This document shows positions 19,041-28,286 of a stretch of 33,958 nucleotides of DNA, one piece after another (the stretch's first letter is position 1; each line of letters starts with the position of its first letter). Origin of the DNA: JAWXUK01 sp044432725. GTDB taxonomy: Bacteria > Bacillota > Clostridia > Oscillospirales > Oscillospiraceae. The notes under the pieces are model-generated. The model had not been told where the DNA came from. It saw only the letters and a program-made list of their open reading frames with translations, and did not search any database. The DNA lies in assembly GCA_044432725.1 (NCBI GenBank), contig JAWXUL010000026.1, positions 1 through 33,958 on the forward strand. The letters are read 5' to 3'. Made by a program: the position numbers and the translations under genes.

Positions 19041-21791
19041 ATGGGTTTGTTTACCAAATTATTCGGAACAACATCTGAAAAAGAACTAAAACAAGTTTAT
19101 CCCATTGTGGATAAAATCGAGGCAATGGAAGAAGAATTCAAAGCCTTGAGTGATGCTGAACTGCAAGCATATACTCCCAAACTAAGAAGCCGCTTAGAAG
19201 GAGGAGAGACGCTGGACCAAATTCTTCCTGAAGCTTTTGCAGCTTGCCGTGAAGCCTCTCGCCGTGTCCTTGGTATGGTGCCATACCGTGTGCAACTGGT
19301 GGGGGGAATCATCTTGCATCAAGGACGTATCGCAGAAATGCGTACTGGTGAGGGTAAAACTTTGGTGGCAACTCTCCCTTCTTATCTCAATGCTTTAGGA
19401 GGAGAAGGGGTTCACATCATCACTGTCAATGACTATCTGGCACGACGTGACTCAGAAGAGATGGGGAAAATCCATCGCTTTATGGGTTTGACAGTGGGTC
19501 TTGCTGTCCATGGGGTAGAAGACAAAAAAGCAGCCTATGCTGCTGATATCACCTATGGTACCAATAATGAATATGGCTTTGACTATCTTCGTGATAACAT
19601 GGCGACCTATGAAAAAGATTTATGTCAACGTGGACACGTCTTCGCTATTGTGGACGAAGTGGACTCCATCTTAGTGGACGAAGCACGGACTCCTTTGATT
19701 ATTTCTGGACAAGGGGACAAGTCCACCAAGCTTTATTCTATGGTGGATGCCTTTGTGGCTCGTTTGAAATGCCAACGAATCGCTTCTGTGGATGCCAAAG
19801 AGGAAGAAGACGAGAGCATTGACGCTGACTACATTGTAGATGAAAAAGCACGTAGCGCCACCTTAACAGCACGAGGCATCAAAACAGCAGAAAAAGCATT
19901 TCACATTGAAAACTTAGGGGATATGGAGCATACCACCCTAAGTCACCACATCAATCAAGCGATTCGTGCCTATGGTGTCATGAAGCGTGATATTGACTAT
20001 GTGGTGAAAGATGGAGAAGTTGTGATTGTTGACGAGTTCACTGGTCGTTTGATGGAAGGTCGTCGTTATAACGAAGGATTGCACCAAGCAATCGAGGCGA
20101 AGGAAAAGGTGAAAATTGCCAACGAAAGCAAAACCCTTGCCACCATTACCTTCCAAAACTATTTCCGTTTGTATGGAAAACTCTCTGGCATGACAGGCAC
20201 AGCATTGACAGAAGCAGAAGAGTTTGGACAAATTTATGAACTTGATATTGTGGAAATCCCCACCAATCGCCCTGTGATACGAAAAGATCAGGATGATGTG
20301 GTGTATAAAACAGAGCGAGCCAAGCTTAATGCAGTGGTGGAGCAAATTAAAGTTTGTCATGAAAAAGGACAACCAGTCTTGGTTGGTACTGTTTCCATTG
20401 AAAAATCAGAAGAAATTTCTTCACTTTTGAAAAAAGCAAAGGTAAAGCATCAAGTGCTTAATGCGAAAAACCATGAAAGTGAAGCTGGTATCGTGGCACA
20501 GGCTGGGAAATTCGGCGCTGTTACTGTTGCCACCAACATGGCTGGACGTGGTACGGATATTGCTTTGGGTGGTAATGCTGCTTTTATGGCAAAAGAAAAA
20601 CTGCGTAAAACAGGTATGCCTGATGAAATCTTAGAAGAATGTAACGCTTTTGGTGATACAGACAACGAAGAAATCATCAAAGCAAGAGAAGCCTTCCAAA
20701 AAGCAGAAGCAGAACTGAAAAAAGAAATCCAAGAAGAAGCAGAGAAAGTGAGAGAAGCAGGAGGTTTGTTCATTTTAGGGACCGAGCGTCATGAATCTCG
20801 TCGGATTGACAATCAGCTTCGTGGACGTGCTGGTCGTCAAGGTGACCCTGGGGAATCTCGATTCTTCCTTTCTTTGGATGATGATATTATGCGTCTCTTT
20901 GGGACTGAAAAGGTCCGTACCCTAATGGACCGTTTGGGTGTGGATGATGATATCCCCATCGAGCAAAAAATGCTGACCAATTCCATCGAGCGTGCTCAAA
21001 AACAAGTGGAATCTCGAAACTTCCAAACACGGAAAAACGTCCTTGAATATGATGACGTCATGAATACCCAAAGAGAAGTGATCTATGCCCAACGCCGTCA
21101 AGTATTAAAGGGCGAGGATTTGCAAGGGACCATTACCAATATTCTGGAACGTTCTGTGGAATCTGCTGTAGACAGCCATCTACAAGAAGACGGGAAGATG
21201 AGCAAGCAAGACTTCCAACTTGCTGTGGCGCCTTTCCGAGTGATGTTCTTGCCAGAAGAGGAATTAAATTTCACTGACTTGGAAATTCAAGCCATGTCTC
21301 GTGATGAAATTGTGGCAAAAATCCTTGAAAAAGGGAAAACTTTCTATCAACAAAAAGAAGAATTGGTTTCCTCTCCCACCATGCGTGAAGTGGAACGAAT
21401 GATTACTTTGAAAGTGGTGGATGAATACTGGATGGATCAAATTGATGCCATGACAGAATTACGTCAAGGTATTGGCTTGAGAGGCTATGCCCAAGTGAAT
21501 CCAGTGGATGTCTATAAGCAAGAAGGCTATGAAATGTTCACAGGAATGGTTTCTGCCATCCAAGATGAAACATTGCGCCGTCTATTTGTCATGAGATTGA
21601 AAAGCCCAGAAGAGCTGAAACGTGAAATGGTGGCGAAAATCACAGCACAATCAGGTGGTTCTGAAACTGGTGAGAGCAATCCACAACGACGAGTGGTGAA
21701 AATCGGTAGAAATGATCCCTGTCCATGTGGGAGCGGGGAAAAGTGGAAACGTTGTACTTGCGAGAAATTCCATAAGCAAGTCGCCAAATAA
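19041..21791 (+). CDS. secA: Preprotein translocase ATPase SecA
   Basis: This is the motor ATPase of the Sec pathway, driving unfolded preproteins through SecYEG. The full-length protein of 916 residues shows Walker A MRTGEGKT (near 100), DEVDSILVDEARTPL (near 207), the preprotein cross-linking domain, helicase motif NMAGRGTDIALG, RGRAGRQGDPG, the helical scaffold, and a C-terminal zinc tail CPCGSGEKWKRCTC that binds SecB or membranes. The ribosome-binding site is weak (AAGGTG about 12 bases upstream). The prfB gene that often follows secA in Firmicutes is absent here. Confidence 0.97.
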   Translation: MGLFTKLFGTTSEKELKQVYPIVDKIEAMEEEFKALSDAELQAYTPKLRSRLEGGETLDQILPEAFAACREASRRVLGMVPYRVQLVGGIILHQGRIAEMRTGEGKTLVATLPSYLNALGGEGVHIITVNDYLARRDSEEMGKIHRFMGLTVGLAVHGVEDKKAAYAADITYGTNNEYGFDYLRDNMATYEKDLCQRGHVFAIVDEVDSILVDEARTPLIISGQGDKSTKLYSMVDAFVARLKCQRIASVDAKEEEDESIDADYIVDEKARSATLTARGIKTAEKAFHIENLGDMEHTTLSHHINQAIRAYGVMKRDIDYVVKDGEVVIVDEFTGRLMEGRRYNEGLHQAIEAKEKVKIANESKTLATITFQNYFRLYGKLSGMTGTALTEAEEFGQIYELDIVEIPTNRPVIRKDQDDVVYKTERAKLNAVVEQIKVCHEKGQPVLVGTVSIEKSEEISSLLKKAKVKHQVLNAKNHESEAGIVAQAGKFGAVTVATNMAGRGTDIALGGNAAFMAKEKLRKTGMPDEILEECNAFGDTDNEEIIKAREAFQKAEAELKKEIQEEAEKVREAGGLFILGTERHESRRIDNQLRGRAGRQGDPGESRFFLSLDDDIMRLFGTEKVRTLMDRLGVDDDIPIEQKMLTNSIERAQKQVESRNFQTRKNVLEYDDVMNTQREVIYAQRRQVLKGEDLQGTITNILERSVESAVDSHLQEDGKMSKQDFQLAVAPFRVMFLPEEELNFTDLEIQAMSRDEIVAKILEKGKTFYQQKEELVSSPTMREVERMITLKVVDEYWMDQIDAMTELRQGIGLRGYAQVNPVDVYKQEGYEMFTGMVSAIQDETLRRLFVMRLKSPEELKREMVAKITAQSGGSETGESNPQRRVVKIGRNDPCPCGSGEKWKRCTCEKFHKQVAK

Positions 21792-21840
21792 TCAGTGGGT
21801 TTCTGACCTATGCTGTCTAAAAACAAATAAGTATCAAGAG

Positions 21841-21914
21841 TCTCTCTTTGTTCTGTTGTTGTGATGCGAAATCCCAAAGATTTTGGCAAAGTAACCCATT
21901 GGAACAAAGAGAGA
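21841..21914. repeat. Long inverted repeat between secA and the small membrane protein gene
   Basis: TCTCTCTTTGTTC (21841-21853) is perfectly complementary to GAACAAAGAGAGA (21902-21914), with 48 bases between. The interior holds a small CCAAA/TTTGG hairpin. There is no long T run after it. It may be a secA 3' structure, a leader structure of the next gene, or a small MITE-like element. I see no clear target-site duplication. Confidence 0.6.
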
Positions 21915-21950
21915 TGATGATTTTATTGCATATTTTAAGAGGTGTTTTCT

Positions 21951-22319
21951 ATGAAAAAATCTGTTCCTTTGTTAATTTCAGCGATTTTATCTACCTTAAA
22001 TGTCCTCGCTCTGCTGATGATAATCGCCTCGGTCAACTCTGCCACAGCCTTAGTAGATGGTGTTTTGGGAGGGTTTTTAGGAGGTATCATGGTGCTTTTG
22101 AGCAAATTACTGGGTACTTATGCCATGCCATATCTTCTGGTTGTGGGCGTGGCAACTGTGATAACATGGTTTGCCTGGGGCAATCACAATAAGATTTTAG
22201 TCATGATTGCCACAGCGCTCTTGGCGGCGGCTTGTGTGTTACGATTTGCCTTGATTGTTACCCTTTTGATTCCAATCGCTTGCAATGTATTTGCAATTTA
22301 TAGCATGAATGCTGAATAG
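21951..22319 (+). CDS. Small polytopic membrane protein of unknown function
   Basis: The 122 residues are strongly hydrophobic, with four or five predicted membrane helices (about 5-28, 32-53, 58-76, and 82-118 as one or two). A Gly-rich GGFLGGIM stretch lies in helix 2. The start is the ATG at 21951, since AGAGGTG (21938-21944) lies six bases upstream. A GTG at 21942 overlaps that ribosome-binding site. I do not recognise the family. It follows the structured region after secA and ends at a terminator shared with the convergent TPR-protein gene. Confidence 0.72.
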   Translation: MKKSVPLLISAILSTLNVLALLMIIASVNSATALVDGVLGGFLGGIMVLLSKLLGTYAMPYLLVVGVATVITWFAWGNHNKILVMIATALLAAACVLRFALIVTLLIPIACNVFAIYSMNAE

Positions 22320-22327
22320 ATAAAAAA

Positions 22328-22361
22328 ACTGCTTCCCTCTTTTGGAGGGAAGCAGTCTTTT
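22328..22361. terminator. Bidirectional terminator
   Basis: A perfect 12-bp stem (22328-22339 with 22345-22356) with a 5-base loop has a T run to the right and an A run (T run on the minus strand) to the left. It serves the convergent membrane-protein and TPR-protein genes. Confidence 0.9.
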
Positions 22362-24220
22362 TATTTCATTTGGTCTAAGAGACCTTGGGCTTTTGCTAAT
22401 TTTTCAAGGAGTATTTTAGGCGGATTGGGGCTTTTTCCTTGCCCTTGGTAAAGGGACAATGCCTTTTCCACATTTGGTTTTCCTTTGCTTTTGCCCATTT
22501 TCCATTGGCTATGCCCCAAGAGGTAATAAATATCTGCCAAAAATCCGTCAGATAGATTCACACCCCAGTCCCACAGTTCCAAGGCTCGCTCTGTATTGGT
22601 CACAGCTAGTGCATAATCCCCGCCTTCAAAGGCGATTTCTGCCATGCGATAGTGACAGCGACAAGCAGAAATGACTTTTTGAATTGCCTTGGGCTTCTCT
22701 TTTTTCGAAAGTTTTCCTTTTTCCCCTTTGATATTCAGAGATTTTAGATGACAAGCTAAGGATTGTTCCAAAGCTTCTTGTGCTTCTTTTTCTTGCCCTG
22801 CTTTCGCCAATAAATCCCCAAGTTTTCCTAGGAAATCTCCTTCGGCTTCTTTCCCAGCCACTCGCTCTAGTAGTTTCTTTTGCACTTCTATTGCCTCTGG
22901 ATATTTTTCTTGCTTTTCATAGACACCCACCAGTGCCATGTGAAAAATATGCAAGCGTGTAGCGTGTTTCTCGGGGTCTTTTAAAAGCTTTGCTTCATGC
23001 TCTAAGAGAGGGGCTTCTTGGTTTTCAGTCAAGCGTCTGGATTGATAAAATGCTTTTGCTTCGTAAAGAGCTAAGGCTTCTACGCTGTCCAGACCAATGG
23101 TGGAGTCTGCAAAATCAAATGCTTTTTGAAAGTAATCTTCTGCTTTTTCCAGATCTCCGTGGAACTCCCAAGTGGTGGCGAAGAGCTGATAAATTCTCCA
23201 AAGAATGGGGGTGTTTTCTGGCACAAAACTTAATTCTTTTTCGCAGTGCGCCAAAAGTTTCCGATGCATATCAGGGGCGAAGCCTTGTCTCATCCCTTGG
23301 GTGATTTGCAAGATGACAAGAAGGGCATTGGGACTGTGTTTTCCTTCTAAATTCCGATATTGACCCACTAAAAACTTGCAAAATTCCCATTTTTCTTCGG
23401 GAATCATCAGTTGAAGGGTGAGGAGTTCTAGTTGTTTCAGATATTCCAATGTGGGGACAAAGCAAGGTTGCTCTGTGGCGGCATAGCGAGCCATGGCTTC
23501 CATGACGTTGTTCTCTTTCTCGCAGATCGAACAGCGATATGTGCCGAATACATATGGTAATATTTTAGAGAAATATTCTTCTTGAAGATTCTCTGTCACT
23601 GCCACCATAGGGGCATACAGGTCATCACAAAAAAGCCCATCCCATGGTTCTGGTTTTTCTGCTGGGACAATGGTTTCAGTTTTTTCTGGATTTTTCCCAT
23701 CGATATAAAGGCTGTGGATATCGTTTCCGCAGTGGGCGCACTCCACTTTGAAGGCAGAGGTAAATTGTCCACGTTTGGAAAGAGCCACTACATCATGGGA
23801 ATAGGAGTACAGGGTAAAGGCATTCCAGAAATAAAGACTGGTAAATTCTTTTCCCATCTCTGCGATATTTTGTATCCCCACCAAAGGCAAACGAGTGCGC
23901 ATATTGTGCAAGCCACCTAAGTATTCACGTAAATTGGCAGGAGATAATTTTTTCAAATCTCCTCGATGATAGAAGCCAAGTTTTAAATTTCCCACAAAAT
24001 TCACAAAGGTGAAATCACGGCTTTCCATGGCAAGTGCCACCAGATAGGGGAAAAGGACAGGGACAGAGTCAAAAGCAACTGTCATAGAAACCAGTTTCAG
24101 TAATTCTTCGTAAAGAGGAAAGGGGGACTCCCCTTCTTTTAAAGCGAACATTTTTTCTAAGATGGCGACAAATTCTTTTCCTTGGGGCAATTTCTTAAAA
24201 TCATTTTCGTTAATTTTCAT
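22361..24220 (-). CDS. TPR-repeat protein with a CxxC...CxxC zinc-type site
   Basis: This 619-residue cytoplasmic protein has an N-terminal helical region and two Cys pairs, C161/C164 (CAHC) and C230/C233 (CSIC), that could form one zinc site. A C-terminal half (about 260-610) made of tetratricopeptide-like helix pairs includes AEDYFQKAFDFA and YALAVTNTERALELW. The start at 24220 has AAGGA seven bases upstream. An in-frame ATG at 24259 overlaps the antiporter stop codon (ATGA) and would add 13 residues, so translation may be coupled. The function is unrecognised; TPR proteins usually scaffold protein interactions. It appears to be the last gene of an aminotransferase-antiporter-TPR operon. 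Confidence 0.75.
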   Translation of the reverse strand: MKINENDFKKLPQGKEFVAILEKMFALKEGESPFPLYEELLKLVSMTVAFDSVPVLFPYLVALAMESRDFTFVNFVGNLKLGFYHRGDLKKLSPANLREYLGGLHNMRTRLPLVGIQNIAEMGKEFTSLYFWNAFTLYSYSHDVVALSKRGQFTSAFKVECAHCGNDIHSLYIDGKNPEKTETIVPAEKPEPWDGLFCDDLYAPMVAVTENLQEEYFSKILPYVFGTYRCSICEKENNVMEAMARYAATEQPCFVPTLEYLKQLELLTLQLMIPEEKWEFCKFLVGQYRNLEGKHSPNALLVILQITQGMRQGFAPDMHRKLLAHCEKELSFVPENTPILWRIYQLFATTWEFHGDLEKAEDYFQKAFDFADSTIGLDSVEALALYEAKAFYQSRRLTENQEAPLLEHEAKLLKDPEKHATRLHIFHMALVGVYEKQEKYPEAIEVQKKLLERVAGKEAEGDFLGKLGDLLAKAGQEKEAQEALEQSLACHLKSLNIKGEKGKLSKKEKPKAIQKVISACRCHYRMAEIAFEGGDYALAVTNTERALELWDWGVNLSDGFLADIYYLLGHSQWKMGKSKGKPNVEKALSLYQGQGKSPNPPKILLEKLAKAQGLLDQMK

Positions 24221-24255
24221 TGTTTTTCCTTCTTTTCTATTGTTCTTTTCATCTC

Positions 24256-25413
24256 TCATGGAGATACTTCTAATAATTTTTCACTGTATTGATCCATTAA
24301 AATAGCACCCAGAGGGGCTGTGATTAAAATAGCTAGGACAGCAAGACTGAGGACCAGTTCCCCACAATCAAGCCCCAAAGCAAGAGGAATCCCACCAATG
24401 CCAGCTTGGACAGTGGCTTTTGGGAGATAGCTAATGGCAATGAATCTTCTTTCCTTCTTGGACAGGTTTCCTCCCATGGTGGAAAGATAAACACCAAAGC
24501 TTCTTACAATCAGTCCAATCCCCAGTAACAGGATACCCAATAAGCCAGTGTCTAAAGCGTGTTCCACGCTGACCTCTGCGCCCACTAAGACAAAGAGTAA
24601 CAGCTGTGCGCCCTCCCATAAGGAGGTGAATTTTTGGGACAATACTTTCACATAATCTTTTTTCTCTAGGCACAGCCCTAGGACTAAAACAGCTAGGAGG
24701 GCTGATAAGGGCAACACTTCCTCCATGCCTAAAAAGAGAAAACTAAGACCAAGTAGGAAGAGAACGGCTTTTTCTCCAGATAGCTGAGAGAAATAAGTCC
24801 AGTCTGACAAGAGTTTTCCCAATATGCCCCCAAGTACCATAGAAAAAATGATAGAGAGAGGTAAGGTAAGGAGCATGGCAAGGGAAAATCCTTCCCCTGT
24901 ACTAAGGGACAGGAGACTTGTGAAGAGCAAAATCACAAAGACATCGTCCAAAGAAGCCCCAGCCAAAACAGTTTCAGGTGCTTTGGACTTGCAACCCTTT
25001 TCAATCAGCCCCACCATACGAGGCACCACCACAGCAGGGGACACAGCTGACAGTACGCTACCTAATAAGGCTGCCTCTAAATAAGAGATATCAAAGAGGA
25101 CAGGTGCTAGAATGAGACAAGATAAAATCTCGAAAGAAGCGGGACAAAAAGCCAGAAAAAAGCCTGACTTTCCAACGGCTTTTACCCTGTTCCATGAAAG
25201 GGTCAGCCCTGCTTTCAGTAAAATCATCAAAAGAGCGATTTCCCGAAGGTCTGGAGAGATTTCTGTCAAAGTTTCTGAGAGAATATCCCCTTGCCCTAAG
25301 AGTATCCCAGCCAAAAGGTATCCCAAAAGAGGAGGGAGTTTCAGTTTTTGGACAAGCTCTCCAAGGAATAAACCAGACAGAAAAACAAGCCCTAATGAGG
25401 GTAAAAGACTCAT
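24256..25413 (-). CDS. Cation/proton antiporter, CPA2 type
   Basis: The 385 residues are almost entirely membrane-embedded (about 11-12 helices). They carry family features such as LLGYLLAGILLGQGD near the N-terminus, LLKAGLTL, and an LVGAEVSVEHAL segment in the later helices. The protein is expected to exchange Na+ or K+ for H+ across the cell membrane. It lacks the C-terminal RCK/TrkA-N domain of KefB-like members. AAGGAG lies immediately against the ATG, closer than usual, so the start is slightly uncertain. The gene begins 9 bases after the aminotransferase stop, and the next gene may start by ATGA overlap. Confidence 0.85.
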   Translation of the reverse strand: MSLLPSLGLVFLSGLFLGELVQKLKLPPLLGYLLAGILLGQGDILSETLTEISPDLREIALLMILLKAGLTLSWNRVKAVGKSGFFLAFCPASFEILSCLILAPVLFDISYLEAALLGSVLSAVSPAVVVPRMVGLIEKGCKSKAPETVLAGASLDDVFVILLFTSLLSLSTGEGFSLAMLLTLPLSIIFSMVLGGILGKLLSDWTYFSQLSGEKAVLFLLGLSFLFLGMEEVLPLSALLAVLVLGLCLEKKDYVKVLSQKFTSLWEGAQLLLFVLVGAEVSVEHALDTGLLGILLLGIGLIVRSFGVYLSTMGGNLSKKERRFIAISYLPKATVQAGIGGIPLALGLDCGELVLSLAVLAILITAPLGAILMDQYSEKLLEVSP

Positions 25414-25422
25414 CTCCTTGTC

Positions 25423-26604
25423 CTATCCCTTTCCATAAAACTGCGCCAGTTCTTGGAATTTCACCAAAGACCCCTCCACTTTCGTGGCAGAGACACAGTA
25501 AGAAATACGGAAATACCCCTGTGCACCAAAGCCAGAACCAGGGACGAGGAGGAGGTCAAAGTCTCTTGCCTTCATACAAAAAGCCACATCATCTTCTTCC
25601 AAGGCTTTTGGGAATAGATAGAAGGCACCTTGGGGCTTTTGGATTTCATAGCCAAAACTGTTCAGCCCTTGGTACAAGATATCACGATTGTTCCGATAAA
25701 AGTCTAAATCTCCAGTGAGATGAGAGGTATAGGAGCAAACCTGTTGAAAGAGACTGGGTGCATTCACAAAGCCCATGGATCTGCCAGCACCTGCCATTGC
25801 CCAATAAACAGTCTCCCAATCTGCTACATGGTCCCCCACCAGAAAATAACCAAGACGCTCTCCGGCTAAAGAGAGGGATTTGGAAAAGGAATAGCAAACA
25901 ATGGTGTTTTCATAGAAATCAGCCACCCAAGGAATCTTTTCCTCTTGATAGACCAATTCTCGATAGGGTTCATCGGAAATGAGATAGATGGGATGTCCAT
26001 ACTCTGCTGATTTCTCTCTGAGAATTTCTCCCATTTTCTTCAGGGTTTGGGGGTCGTACACCACCCCTGTGGGATTGTTGGGGGTGTTGATCAGGACTGC
26101 TTTGGTATTTGGGGTGATTTTTTCAGAAAAGGCTGTAAAGTTCACCTGAAAAGAGGGGATATCAGGGGGGACGATGACAGCTTTCCCCCCATTACCTTGT
26201 ATAAAAACCAAATATTCAGGGAAATAAGGGGCAAGCACCAGAAATTCATCTTGGGGACAGCATAGTCCACGGATACAACAAGTCAAAGCAGCAGCAGCCC
26301 CCACGGTGAGATAGAAATGCTCGGGCAAATAGGTTCTGCCTGATTTCTGGCTCAGTGCTTGGGCAAGACGTGTTCTGGCACCCACGTCCCCTTGTGCTGA
26401 GGTATAGCCGTGGATATTTGGGACAGAGAGAAGCTCTCTGGCTTTCGCCTGAATTTCTGGAGGAGGAGGGCAATTTGGGTTCCCCAAAGAAAAGTCAAAG
26501 ACGTTTTCCTCTCCAATCACTTTGCCACGTTCTTTTCCATATTCAAAAAGCTCTCGAATCACCGAACGGGCTGTGCCAAGGGCAAGCATTTCTTCTGATA
26601 CCAT
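25423..26604 (-). CDS. PLP-dependent class I/II aminotransferase
   Basis: This 393-residue fold-type I aminotransferase has SLGNPNCPPP near the N-terminus, NTPNNPTGVVY (substrate/PLP Asn), LISDEPYRELVY (Asp binding PLP N1) and SFSKSLSLAGERLGY (Schiff-base Lys). The C-terminal FRISYC carries the substrate carboxylate Arg. It is related to aspartate/aromatic aminotransferases, but the substrate is not predictable. The start at 26604 is set by GGAGG seven bases upstream. An upstream TTG at 26622 is rejected. It is the first gene of an operon with the antiporter and TPR-protein genes and has its own promoter. Confidence 0.88.
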   Translation of the reverse strand: MVSEEMLALGTARSVIRELFEYGKERGKVIGEENVFDFSLGNPNCPPPPEIQAKARELLSVPNIHGYTSAQGDVGARTRLAQALSQKSGRTYLPEHFYLTVGAAAALTCCIRGLCCPQDEFLVLAPYFPEYLVFIQGNGGKAVIVPPDIPSFQVNFTAFSEKITPNTKAVLINTPNNPTGVVYDPQTLKKMGEILREKSAEYGHPIYLISDEPYRELVYQEEKIPWVADFYENTIVCYSFSKSLSLAGERLGYFLVGDHVADWETVYWAMAGAGRSMGFVNAPSLFQQVCSYTSHLTGDLDFYRNNRDILYQGLNSFGYEIQKPQGAFYLFPKALEEDDVAFCMKARDFDLLLVPGSGFGAQGYFRISYCVSATKVEGSLVKFQELAQFYGKG

Positions 26605-26644
26605 GGGAATTCCTCCATTCAATATTGCTAATCGATATTATTTT

Positions 26645-26673
26645 ATCATATCATAATTTCCTATGAAATGCAA
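26645..26673 (-). promoter_or_regulatory. Aminotransferase operon promoter
   Basis: TTGCAT (26668-26673), 17-base spacer, TATGAT (26645-26650) on the minus strand, about 40 bases before the ATG. It is back to back with the promoter of the divergent methyltransferase gene. Confidence 0.6.
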
Positions 26674-26690
26674 ATACTTTTTCAAAAGAC

Positions 26691-26719
26691 TAGACAAGGA
26701 ATCAAAAAAGTGATATTCT
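26691..26719 (+). promoter_or_regulatory. Methyltransferase gene promoter
   Basis: TAGACA (26691-26696), 17-base spacer, TATTCT (26714-26719), about 25 bases before the start codon. Confidence 0.55.
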
Positions 26720-26744
26720 AAAACAGAAGAAAAGGAGAACGACA

Positions 26745-27722
26745 ATGGAACATTATGCAATCTTACGAAACCCAGGACACAATCAAGTTTTTTACGAAAA
26801 TTCAGCCCAACTAGCCCTTGCAGAACTGGAAAGCCTTTCTCTGTCATTGACAGAGGTTCAGTTATTAGAAATCGCAGGGCTGTGGTATCTTGCTTTCTCT
26901 GTAGAAAATCCTTTGACACAGGAAGCATTGGAAAAAATAGCCCGTCTATCCTCTACTTATGGGCTTTTCCAACGAGAAGGAGAACTCCTTCGCCCCATTC
27001 CTTTGCCCAACGTGCAAGTCTTTCCCCAATCTCTTGCTACAATCTTGAAGTATCAGGGGAAAACCAACGAGATTTTCACCAGAATGTTACTTAATTTCGC
27101 TCTGTCTCAAGGGAACTATGCCCCCAAAGAGGTAAAGCTCCTAGACCCAGTGGCAGGGAGAGGCACCACTCTTTTCGAAGGCTTTTCCTTGGGCATGAAC
27201 GTCTATGGGACTGAGTTACAAGAAAAAGCAGTGTCAGACGGCTTTGCCCATTTGAAAAAATTCTTGGAAAAGGGAAAGTATAAACATCGTAAAGAGGAAC
27301 GACGCTTTTCAGGAGAGAACAAGGTTTTCACAGCCAAAAAGCACAGTATCTTTTGTGAAAATCAAGAGTTTCAATTTATTTCTGCTGACAGTAAATATGT
27401 GAATCAGCTTTTTTCTAAAAATTTCTTTCATATAATTGTAGGGGATTTGCCCTATGGGGTTCAGCATGGCAGAACAGCTGGGGGAAAAAGCCGCAGTCCA
27501 GCCCAACTTTTAACAAGTTGTGCCCGACCTTGGTATGATGTATTAAGAAAAGATGGTGTGTTGCTCTTATCCTATAATACTTTGGTGATTCCCAGAGATA
27601 AAATCGTGGAAATACTGGAAAGCAAAGGCTTTGTGGTGGAAAAAGAGGGTGTTTTGGCAAATCTTTCCCACAAAGTGGATGCCAGTATCCTAAGAGATAT
27701 TGTAGTGGCAAAGAAAGGGTAA
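26745..27722 (+). CDS. TRM11-like SAM-dependent RNA/DNA methyltransferase
   Basis: This 325-residue protein has a class I methyltransferase fold in its C-terminal two thirds: SAM motif DPVAGRGTT (134-142), the acidic end of strand 2 in VYGTELQ (153-159), and the catalytic DLPYG (234-238), equivalent to the N/DPPY motif of N-methyltransferases. The N-terminal 100 residues contain a small domain in the place of a THUMP domain. TRM11-type enzymes methylate guanosine N2 in tRNA, so tRNA is the likely substrate, but it could also be rRNA. AAGGAG lies eight bases before the ATG. It is a single gene, divergent from the aminotransferase operon. Confidence 0.85.
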   Translation: MEHYAILRNPGHNQVFYENSAQLALAELESLSLSLTEVQLLEIAGLWYLAFSVENPLTQEALEKIARLSSTYGLFQREGELLRPIPLPNVQVFPQSLATILKYQGKTNEIFTRMLLNFALSQGNYAPKEVKLLDPVAGRGTTLFEGFSLGMNVYGTELQEKAVSDGFAHLKKFLEKGKYKHRKEERRFSGENKVFTAKKHSIFCENQEFQFISADSKYVNQLFSKNFFHIIVGDLPYGVQHGRTAGGKSRSPAQLLTSCARPWYDVLRKDGVLLLSYNTLVIPRDKIVEILESKGFVVEKEGVLANLSHKVDASILRDIVVAKKG

Positions 27723-27776
27723 AGGGTAGAGCAGATGAAATAAAGCTATTCTTTCTTGTGAAAGAGGAAATTAGAA

Positions 27777-27810
27777 AAACTTCTCTTCAAAATCTTGAAG
27801 AGAAGTTTTA
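27777..27810. terminator. Bidirectional terminator
   Basis: A perfect 15-bp stem (27777-27791 with 27796-27810) with a 4-base loop lies between the convergent methyltransferase gene and the DUF378 gene. On the minus strand the stem ends in a run of T. Confidence 0.85.
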
Positions 27811-27822
27811 AAATATGCCTTT

Positions 27823-28038
27823 TTAACTACTATAGTTTGTCCCCATCTGCTCCCGAAAGAGCAAAGAAATGCACCAAACAGCAGAAAGCCCCACGACTGT
27901 ATACACCAATCGACTGACTAAACTGCCAGAGCCACCAAAGGCGAAGGCGACCAAATCAAATTGAAATAATCCCACCAGCGCCCAGTTCACACCCCCTATG
28001 ACCAAGAGGGCAAGGGCTGTTTTATCCAAAGTCATCAT
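27823..28038 (-). CDS. DUF378 family small membrane protein
   Basis: The 71 residues form two hydrophobic helices (about 8-32 and 44-62) with the family signature GGVNWALVGLFQFDLV and a following GGSGSLVSRLVYTVVGLSAVW. This matches DUF378 (YuzA-like) proteins of unknown function. The start is fixed by AGGAGG (28046-28051) seven bases before ATG-ATG. Longer in-frame starts upstream have no ribosome-binding site. The predicted -10 TATACT at 28072-28077 has no clear -35. Confidence 0.9.
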   Translation of the reverse strand: MMTLDKTALALLVIGGVNWALVGLFQFDLVAFAFGGSGSLVSRLVYTVVGLSAVWCISLLFREQMGTNYSS

Positions 28039-28204
28039 ATTGTTTCCTCCTTTCCAAGAGATTTCTATCTTAGTATAAGCTGTTTTTCTGAAAAGATAAG
28101 AGGAAATAAAAGACAAAATTTATCTGATTATAGAGGGCACAACAGAAATAAAAAGAAATGATCCTCAAGGTGTTTTTCCTTCCCATCTTTTCCAAAATCA
28201 CCCC

Positions 28205-28233
28205 TTGCTTTTTTTTCATAAAACTGTTATACT
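28205..28233 (+). promoter_or_regulatory. argG promoter
   Basis: TTGCTT (28205-28210), 17-base spacer, TATACT (28228-28233). The leader of about 50 bases contains a small GGAGA/TCTCC hairpin. I do not see a clear ArgR box. Confidence 0.75.
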
Positions 28234-28286
28234 ATGAGAGATATTATGGAGATTGTATTCTCCCAAAAAGAAAGGAAATTTATACC

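Noticed and set aside
21792..21950. prfB with programmed frameshift downstream of secA
   Set aside because: This is the common Firmicute neighbour, but no release-factor motifs occur here and the region is noncoding with an inverted repeat.
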